DNA of 64,000 nucleotides, taken from Arthrinium phaeospermum. Lineage: Eukaryota; Ascomycota; Sordariomycetes; Amphisphaeriales; Apiosporaceae. The DNA is taken from the NCBI GenBank assembly GCA_006503535.1, contig QYRS01000001.1, positions 4,402,001 through 4,466,000 on the forward strand, read 5' to 3'. Shown here one piece after another: positions 56,315 to 64,000 of the stretch. Each line of letters opens with the position of its first letter. Position 1 is the first letter of the stretch. The position numbers and the translations under genes were made by a program. The notes under the pieces are model-generated. The model was not told where the DNA came from. It did no database searches and was given only the letters and a program-made list of their open reading frames with translations.

Positions 56315-56958
56315 GATGTGCTGCGGAAGTTTGCGAGAGATGAGCTTGATGGGAAGAGGAAATGCGGCAAGGGAGCGAGGTTCTATTACCAGAGATACTT
56401 ACCTAACCCCCTGATCGAGAGGAAACAATCTAGACCACGGGCGCCGCACCCATAGCGTCACGAAAATCCTGTGCATGGTTCTAGGCGCCGACATGGTTGA
56501 CGATATTGTGGGAATATCATGACTTACACGCCACTATGCTTAATGGGGAAGCCATCCGCCGACACATGGAGTTGTTCTAGGTGCGGCACAGCGGGCGGTG
56601 AGGTGCATGGTGGACCCAAGGGTCGTGATGAGGCGACTTCCGTTCGTTCAGCACTTTCCTACTAGGGTGCCAGAAAAAAAAGCCCGACGGTAGGTATCCG
56701 ATCGATCCACTATATGGAACAGATGCTAGGGTTTGTATAATCTTAAACTATAAACAAATTCAGGGTCCCGCCGAGTCGCACCGAACTCCACCCGGGAGAC
56801 CCAGAAGTCTCGGGGATCCGGCAGGCTCGTAGACTTGACATCCACAGTGAATTATAGCTGTGGTTGCCATAGGGTATCACGCTGCTGTCCTCGAAGCCAT
56901 TAGTTGCGATACCCAAGACTCTTGTCCTTCAAGGTCATACCTCACCTTCACAATCAAC
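56315..56958. promoter_or_regulatory. shared bidirectional promoter of chitinase and glucanase genes
   Basis: The starts of the GH18 gene (56314, minus) and the GH55 gene (56959, plus) are 644 bp apart with no gene between them. Shared regulation is inferred from this head-to-head layout. I do not see a convincing TATA box for either gene. Confidence 0.5.
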
Positions 56959-59900
56959 ATGACTCCTTTGGGCGTCTTAGTAGCACGCTTTGCAGCTTTA
57001 TTCTGCGTCTTGCATGTGGCTCTGGCAAGCCACGGCCACGGCCATGGCCATCGCCACCGTCGCTTTCACCATCACGACCCGACTGGTGGCGACCTGTCAG
57101 CCAGGAGCAGCTCGTCGATTGCCGATGCGGAGCGGCTGATCAAGCAAGCCATAGCGGCTGCATCTGCTAAAAACAAGGCTCGCCTTGAACACCCCAAGTT
57201 CAACAAGGAGGTGCCTTCACTGGACAAAAAAAGGCCTGGAATGGCCTCTCCGCTGGACTTCAAAGATGGCACTTCTGTATGGGTTAGGACGGTCGTTAAT
57301 CATACAGACGAAGCTTCTGGTTATTCGCTACCGAAGGAGGTTCTTGAGGCGGCGAGGCTCATTGCTGAGTCTACCCCCCAAAAGCCATCCGGAGACCAAG
57401 CAGACGTTGCTTTTCGTACCAAGATGAAATATGCGCACAACCTCGACGACACAAAGACCCCTACGACACATGGCGTGCCGGAAGGTCGCTTGAGCGCCTG
57501 GGCTTTGCCCGAATTTACCGGAAATGCCTCCACGCCAGCCAAACGAGCTACTGGGTATTGGCAGGCAGACATCACGCCACGGGGACTGAGCCCGTTCGCT
57601 CCCTCTGGCTACAAGGTAAGAGAGCATCGACCAATTTGTGTTTGCCACAGGAAATAAGTGATTCTCGTCACTGGCTGACTTACATACTGTGTCTTAGGTA
57701 TGGAGGAACGTAAGAGACTATGGGGCGAAAGGCGACGGGACGACTGACGACACGGCTGCTATCAACAAAGCCATCTCCGATGGCGGCCGTTGCGGCCCTA
57801 ACTGTGGTTCCAGCACTGTATTTCCAGCGACCGTATACTTCCCTCCCGGCACATACCTTGTCAGCACTCCCATCATTCAATACTACAACACAGAGCTGCT
57901 TGGTGATGTAAGTCTCAAAAGCCCTCCCCCATGGTTCCTTCATCGCCACCATACATCTCTTTGATGCGATTCTAACTCAGCTTTGGCTTGGCGTTTTAGC
58001 CCCACGAGCTGCCCACCATTCTGGGAGCGACAAGCTTCACAGGTGGCTCGCTCATCGCCAGTGACGTATATGTCAGCGATGACGAGGAATGGTTGGTCCC
58101 CCCACCCTATTTTGCGTGTTCGAGATATCATTGAATCCAGGGACCGATTAGCTGAGATATTTCCAGGTATGTCAATACCAACAACTTCCTACGCAGCGTC
58201 CGGAACTTCAAGATCGATATACGCAATACAGACCCAGGGGCATACGTCTGTGGCATCCACTGGCAGGTGAGGACATCAAGATGACACTAGAAAGCCTCAA
58301 GATCACCACTAAAGCTCATGATAGGTGGCACAAGCCACTTCAATTGAGAACGTTGAGTTCTATATGCTCTACAACAGCGATGTGCCCGGGAACACACAGC
58401 AGGGAATATACATGGAAAATGGTTCTGGAGGCTTTCTCGGCGACCTCACATTCGTTGGTGGTAACTTTGGGTGCGTTCAACATATACTTGCGCTGTTCCT
58501 CGGTCCTTCAATTACGAAAGACCACTTCATGTTTTCCCCCGGCTGATCTGGTACATGTACAGAGCCTACATGGGCAACCAACAGTTCACAACAAGTCACC
58601 TGGTTTTCGTGAACTGTAAGACGGCAGTACAGATTCACTGGGACTGGGCTTGGACCATGCAAGACATTGTCATCGAGAGCTGTGGTACTGGGTTGACTGT
58701 TGTCGGCGGTGTACGTGGAATCATCAAGAACCCCCTCGCCCGATCTCTTGCGCACGCTAACATGGTATGTGCTACCAGGCCGGAGGAGGTCAAGGCAATG
58801 GGCAGGGCCTCGGTTCACTGGTGCTTGTCGACGCCATTATAGCCAACACTTATAATGGCATCGTCACATCGCTTACCGCTGAGCAATCCACGTCGTTTCT
58901 TCTACAGAACGTCGGTTTCTTCGGCGTGGAGATCGCTGTCCAAGACAGCTTTCAGCAGAAAACATTGCTGAACGGCGGTGGCCAGGTTCTAGTTGACAGT
59001 TGGGGTTTTGGCAGGATTAACAACGCCACAGGGACCGGGTCTAGCACCTTCGTGAACGGCGACTATATACCCGTTATGACGAGACAGGAGAAGCTCCTTG
59101 GCACCGCATACACCAACATGAAGCCAAACCTCTTCACCCGGCGTCGGCCAAAGTACGATGATGTTCCTCTTAACAGAATCATGGACGTTAAGGCTCTGGG
59201 TGCCAAGGGTGACGGCGTTACCGATGATACCGCAACCCTCAATGCCATCCTTGACGGCGCGGCCAATACATCATCCATTGTTTATTTCCCCTTCGGCTCT
59301 TACATCATAAGCAACACCTTACGTGTCCCGATTGGTTCCAGGATTATCGGCCAGGCTTGGTCGCAGATTATGGCCAAGGGTCCCAACTTTGCCGACGAGC
59401 TAAGTCCTCGAGTTGCTGTTCAATTCGGGCGCCCTGGCGATACCGGCATCCTCGAGGTTCAAAACATGATGTTTACTGTTTCTGGGGCCACCGCGGGAGC
59501 CATCGTCGTCGAGTGGAACGTCCGTCAGTCTGCGGCCGGGTCCACAGGCATTTGGGGTGAGTTTTCCATGCCAAAATACGTAACTTCAACGACTAATCAT
59601 ATAAAACCAATATTTAGACAGCCATATAAGAGTGGGTGGCGCCAAGGGAACCGACCTGCAGAAGGAGCAGTGTCCACGAGATACGGGCTCTGTAAGTACA
59701 AATTGCAAAGCGGCATCCCTGTTGATGCACCTTAGGCCGGGATCTCACGCGTACCTTGAAAACGTCTGGATATGGACAGCAGACCACGACATGGAGTAAG
59801 TCTCTTTCGCTGGCGTGACGCGTCATCGTCTGCGAGCTGGGATGCTGATAGCTTCTAGCAAGGTGACTCAGGATCAGATTAACGTGTACACTGGTCGAGG

Positions 59901-61796
59901 TCTCCTTGTTGAGAGTGAACTCGCCTGGTTGTGGGGAACTTCAGGTACGTGTCGAACCCCCCGGGCTTGAAGTGGCTGCTAACACGTAGTTTCAGTCGAG
60001 CACTCGGCTCTTTATCAGTACCAAATCTCTGGGGCACGGAATATCATGATGAGCATGATTCAAACGGAATCGCCATATTACCAACCTGTCCCCCATGCCC
60101 CTGCTCCATTCAAAGCTGGTCTATTTCCCAATGATCCTACGTTCGACAATTGCACAAGCCCAGGTTGCTATTTTTCCTGGGCATTGCGCGTAGTCGATTC
60201 CTCGACAGTGTACATCCTTGGCGCTGGGCTGTACAGTTGGTTCAGCGACTATAGTCAGGCGTGCTTGACAAGCGAAGATTGTCAGCAAAGTGGGGTAGAG
60301 ATCGTCGAAAGTCACGATCTATGGATCTATAACTTGTGCACTAAGGCCTTCGTTGAGATGGTCTCGCCTTTGCTTTACAGCCCGACCCTTGCACGCGACA
60401 ACAAGAACGGGTTCCTCTCGTCCATCCTGGCCTGGCTGCAGGGCGCTGAGAAGACCAGTGGCGCGCGTCACTTCACTGGAATCCAAGTCTTTTCCACGCG
60501 AGAGGTTTCCGGTTTCAGTACGGCGGTTCCGGAAACATGCAAGACGGCGCTGACTCAGAGTATTGAGTGTGACGATATGGTGGAAAGATTTGCGCGCCTG
60601 GGCTACCGGGGTTCTCTTGGTAATGCAACGCTGGCTGATTCGGTATGCGATGCCAGCTGCGGTAAGAGCCTGAAGAGCTGGTTCGATAATGTCGAGTCCG
60701 CATGCGCAGGCTATAGCCACGACGAAGTGGCCCCCCTGACACTGCTGGGTGGACGGATGTGGGCAGGCTACAACGAGACTTGTTTCCAACAACCTGGTAG
60801 CAGCGACTACTGTGTCGGTGAGTGATGCAAAACGCGGCGCACGTCATTCGCTATCTGCAAATACTAGGTGTGTGCTAATATTGACCTTGTACAGATGTTG
60901 TAGGAAAGATGCCGAGGGTGTCGCATATATCCGATATGTCCACGAATGACGTGTGCTCATATTGTTTCATGCAGAGCAGGATAATGATGCAGTCAACGGC
61001 ATATTCGAGCTATGACGGCATGTTCGAGTCGGAGCTCGAGTACATAAATGACCGCTGCGGCAAGTCCTTCAACACCACCATTCCCACATCCTTAGTCACT
61101 AGAGCAGATCCTGCGTTGCAGTGCGCCGAGGAGCGCCGGTACGTGACGGCCGCGGGAGATACGTGTGATTCGCTTGCCACGGCGCACTCATTCGCATCTG
61201 CGGCGCTATTCATAGGCAACCCTTTGCAGATCACCGACTGCAGCAAGATCGCAGCGGGAACATCGCTGTGCTTGCCACTATCCTGCACGTCTACATATAC
61301 GGTGCAGGCGAAGGATAGCTGCCTAGGCATCGAAATGGCGCACGTCCGTGACGGAGTGCGGTCGGGCGACGTACGCAAGTATAACCCTTGGATTAACACC
61401 GGGTGCCGAAACCTCTGGGATGCGAGCGAGAACGCATACGGTCACGTCATCTGCTTGGCGCCGCAAAATGGCGAGCAGGGTGCCAGCAACACCAGCAGCG
61501 TGCCGCCGATGCACGATCGGAACACGGGTAGGGGCTATGCTTTCGGGGCGATAGCCGACCCGCCGGTAGCAGTTCCCGTCGCCGAAGGTTCAACGCTTCG
61601 GTGCGGGCTTTGGCATGTTGCCAACCTTGCTGATGGGGACAGCTGTGCCCTGTTGACACTGAAGGGTCCAACAACGATTGGAATCTTGCAGATGGTGAAC
61701 CCGTCGCTGGGCACCGCCGCTGAGACGTGCGATGAGAATCTGCGCGGCGGGTTCGCGTATTGCGTTCTACCCATGCACAACTGGGATTATTCATAG
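56959..61796 (+). CDS. secreted GH55 beta-1,3-glucanase-like protein with LysM modules
   Basis: Eleven exons give 1372 residues with no frame error. Exons are 56959-57615, 57698-57907, 58000-58091, 58167-58266, 58325-58470, 58563-58710, 58779-59556, 59618-59795, 59859-59944, 59996-60817 and 60895-61796. A signal peptide (GVLVARFAALFCVLHVALAS) is followed by a His-rich tract (HGHGHGHRHRRFHHHD) and an N-terminal extension. Two right-handed beta-helix halves of the GH55/pectate-lyase-3 type each begin with the paired motif: VRDYGAKGDGTTDDTAAINK and VKALGAKGDGVTDDTATLNA. Further motifs are TVYFPPGTYLV, GTSFL-type strands and AYLENVWIWTADHDMD. The C-terminal 250 residues hold LysM-like modules (YVTAAGDTCDSLATAHSF; YTVQAKDSCLGIEMAHV; a weaker third, HVANLADGDSCALLT), which bind chitin. 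It probably degrades wall beta-1,3-glucan. LysM on a GH55 enzyme is less common. Confidence 0.85.
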
Positions 61797-62417
61797 AGCT
61801 CAGCCGGATATGAAAGCATGGCAACTGACAATAAGATCAAATCACTGCAATGAAGGTTATTACATATGTACATTGTATATGTAGGTAGGTAGTTTAAGCA
61901 TTTCGAATTGGATGGAGCTCAGCAACGTTCTTGAGCACTAACGCGAGTGTCCCACATGTCCGTCTTCCCTGTACAGTGCCAAGTGCTACACTATAAACGC
62001 CAGTGATCGCCTACGTGTACACACTAACGGCCATGCAAGTTAACCTGACAGCCTGAAGGAAGAGGTACCTATTTCATTTGATCCACTTGACATCCATGGG
62101 CTGTCTCGCGCCTCCGCAGCACTGCCGAATAATTCCGTGACCCAAACTCCTCCAGCTTCCAAGATAAAATACGCACCTTCCTCACTTACTTAATGCACGA
62201 TCCAGTCTTGTTTCTCAAGGGAGTCCATCTTTGATCTTCTGAGATTTTTATTCCCACTTTTACGATTCTCAACTCTCTTCTATGGGAATATTATCTTTGC
62301 AAACTGAATGCGGTCGATTTGAGGCGTGTTGCAGTTTATTCTAAGGAGTGCGAGCCCCTTACGGATTTCTCAACAGAGCAATCATCACAACGTTATAATT
62401 CGCCAATCTCACTCACC
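61797..62417. other. intergenic, promoter of the next gene
   Basis: AT-rich spacer with a pyrimidine-rich stretch at about 62250-62290, typical of a fungal core promoter region. No gene is seen. Confidence 0.5.
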
Positions 62418-63476
62418 ATGGCCAGCATCCCGAGTTTTGGCCCCATCGGCGATGACTTGATGTATCCCGTATTCGATGACGCAACTAAGCAACGCGTTGA
62501 AGAGCGCCGCGTGGTGAGGGCTAACCTCCGCCTGTTGGGAGACCCGGCATTCAGTCCACGCATACCATACACGTGGGGATTTACCATCTACCGCGCTGTA
62601 CCAGGTCAGGAGCAGGATGCACGCTTCACTGAGGGCGTCAGAAGGCTGACCGAGTGGATGCGATGGATGATCCGCAATCGTCGCTACACCGATGAAGACA
62701 TGCAGATCTGGCCGTTGTACCCAGACGTCATGCCGCGGTCGGCCGACCATGATGCGTGGGACGATGTGGCGGCGCGGCTGTGGAACGAGGTCGTGGAGGA
62801 CTACCCCAATGCTGACGAGGTGGATACTGCCCAACTTGGCGAGGAGGACTTCAGTCCAGTAGGCGAGCATTTCCTGTCTTGGGTTGCCCAGAAAAATGTC
62901 GACACTTCGCGTCGCAATTCTCGTTATGATTTCTGTTTGATCATCGACGAGACAGCATTGCAGATGCTGGAGGGCCTACCAGCCGAGACACCACCCCTGA
63001 AGACGCCTGATCTTGGACCCAAGCCAACAGCAGAAGACAATGGTCCGCAAGCCCTGCCACCGCCAAAGTCGGACCAAGAGCGAGCTAGAGAACTGTCCCG
63101 GGATACCTGGGTCTGGATGCTGGACCGCGAGACGAGTAAGTTGCTTCTTATGTATTATGTCGTGGACGTAGAGCACCGTAACATTCTCTTGTGCCTTTGC
63201 TAACGGCGGAATTCGACAATGGCAGTGGGATGCTATAAAGATGGACAAGACCTCGAGTTCCCGCCATGGGCTAGGATACGGCTATGGGACTTTTACGCAG
63301 CGTGGTTTAGACGGGCTATCAGGGCGGAAACGACGTGGTGGGATACGCATATCGAAGAAGATAAGGTGCAGTGGGACAAGATTCGATGGTGGGTTTCTGG
63401 CTCTGCTGTGGCTGCTAATGAGATTCGGCGGAGATATCGTGCGGAAACGGCTGCGGCTGCGGCCACAAACGCTTGA
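62418..63476 (+). CDS. uncharacterised fungal protein
   Basis: Exon 1 (62418-63135) and exon 2 (63226-63476), with intron GTAAGT...CAG, give 322 residues. The ATG at 62418 is in a good context (CTCACCATGG); the frame is open further upstream but without a comparable start. The protein is acidic, soluble and Trp-rich, with ASIPSFGPIGDDLMYPVFDD, YTWGFTIYRAVPGQEQDARF, LTEWMRWMIRNRRYTDEDMQ, a Pro-rich linker (about 195-225) and a C-terminal segment PPWARIRLWDFYAAWFRR. I know similar uncharacterised proteins in fungal genomes but no function. There is no signal peptide or membrane segment. Confidence 0.75.
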
Positions 63477-63632
63477 GCGTGAAGCATGCACTCACGCAAC
63501 TTGACCCAATCTCAGCTCCTTATATACGCGAGTGATGCCCCTTTAATGCAGTGTATCTGGGACGGCGGATTTGGTATGTGAAGTGTTCTGAAGTGCCCGT
63601 ATCTTGGTTCGGTAGAAATTCCCAGTGACCTC
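63477..63632. other. convergent 3' spacer
   Basis: Short region between the ends of two convergent genes. Nothing is seen in it. Confidence 0.5.
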
Positions 63633-64000
63633 CTAATTATAAGACGTCGCGTTGGCCACATCATGCCCCAGCCCTTCCATCCTGACCTCTGCCTTCTTCG
63701 CCTCCAAAGCCGAGTAATTCCTCTTCATTGCCGCCTCCGTAAACTCCGACCCCGTCACCAGTGGATACTTCTTCCCCGGCCCCTGAATCCGACAATCGGT
63801 ATTCGGCTGGTTAAAGTACGCCATCGAGTACCGCGGCCCGAAATAATCCACCGCCGGGTCGCACGGGGTCTTGACCCGGTGAAACGTCGACTTGAACCGG
63901 TCGTCGGACCACGACATGAGCAGGTCGCCGATGTTGCACACAACCTCCCCCGCCCGGGGCTCGACCTTGGTCCAGACATCGCCGCGCCCGAACGCGGTAA
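63633..64000 (-). CDS. 2-oxoglutarate/Fe(II) oxygenase (isopenicillin-N-synthase-like), 5' part outside window
   Basis: The minus strand is open from the window edge to the stop at 63633 in one frame (about 122 residues). It reads GRGDVWTKVEPRAGEVVCNI, then GDLLMSWSDDRFKSTFHRV with the distal iron-ligand His, and GPRYSMAYFNQP with the Arg-X-Ser motif that binds the 2-oxoglutarate carboxylate. The C-terminal tail includes EFTEAAMKRNYSAL. This is the C-terminal part of a non-haem iron oxygenase of the IPNS/gibberellin-oxidase-like group, which hydroxylates, desaturates or cyclises small molecules. The substrate cannot be deduced. The first iron ligands (HxD) lie outside the window. Confidence 0.85.
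   Translation of the reverse strand, partial: TAFGRGDVWTKVEPRAGEVVCNIGDLLMSWSDDRFKSTFHRVKTPCDPAVDYFGPRYSMAYFNQPNTDCRIQGPGKKYPLVTGSEFTEAAMKRNYSALEAKKAEVRMEGLGHDVANATSYN

Noticed and set aside
1..64000. CRISPR arrays, operons, ribosome binding sites, insertion sequences
   Set aside because: This is a fungal nuclear window with spliced genes. No regularly spaced repeats, bacterial-type signals or transposase genes were seen.

Overview
The window is nuclear DNA of a filamentous ascomycete (Pezizomycotina, probably Sordariomycetes). Genes are GC-rich and carry short 50-150 bp GT-AG introns with CTAAC/CTGAC branch-like sites. The products are typical of mould genomes: a highly reducing polyketide synthase, an RTA1 exporter, a CBM18 chitinase, a GH55-LysM glucanase, a DUF6594 protein, Mediator subunit 5 and fumarylacetoacetase. 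The species cannot be fixed from the sequence alone.

Layout, left to right. 0-4.5 kb: the end of a Gln/Pro-rich protein, a DUF4202 protein and a single-pass surface protein, all on the minus strand. 4.5-11.7 kb: a 7-kb stretch with no recognisable gene. 11.7-25.6 kb: a conserved fungal protein often labelled 'Ilp', MED5, a LigB-type dioxygenase, an aldehyde-dehydrogenase-like pseudoenzyme, a small unknown gene and an X-Pro/CocE-type hydrolase. Almost every gene left of 25.6 kb is broken by small indels although its conserved residues are intact. 26.5-35.7 kb: fumarylacetoacetase, TRAP-alpha, a membrane-anchored surface protein, a membrane-anchored lectin-like beta-propeller and a DUF6594 membrane protein. 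36.2-39.1 kb: an unusual protein with two retropepsin-like domains and an exonuclease/endonuclease/phosphatase protein. 39.3-51.4 kb: a compact putative secondary-metabolite locus (RTA1 exporter, Af380-like alpha/beta hydrolase, 2483-residue HR-PKS). 51.7-61.8 kb: a divergent pair, a large secreted GH18 chitinase and a secreted GH55 glucanase with LysM modules, sharing a 0.65-kb promoter. 62.4-64 kb: an unrecognised fungal protein and the end of a 2-oxoglutarate/Fe(II) oxygenase.

How the genes may work together (inference). The HR-PKS has no thioesterase, so the neighbouring Af380-like hydrolase could release or transfer its chain and RTA1 could export or protect. The chitinase and glucanase act on the two main polymers of fungal walls and both bind chitin through accessory modules, so shared regulation for wall turnover or attack on other fungi is plausible. 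The most unusual protein-level observations are the tandem retropepsin protein at 36.2 kb and the aldehyde-dehydrogenase-like protein with Ser at the catalytic Cys position at 20.4-22.0 kb.
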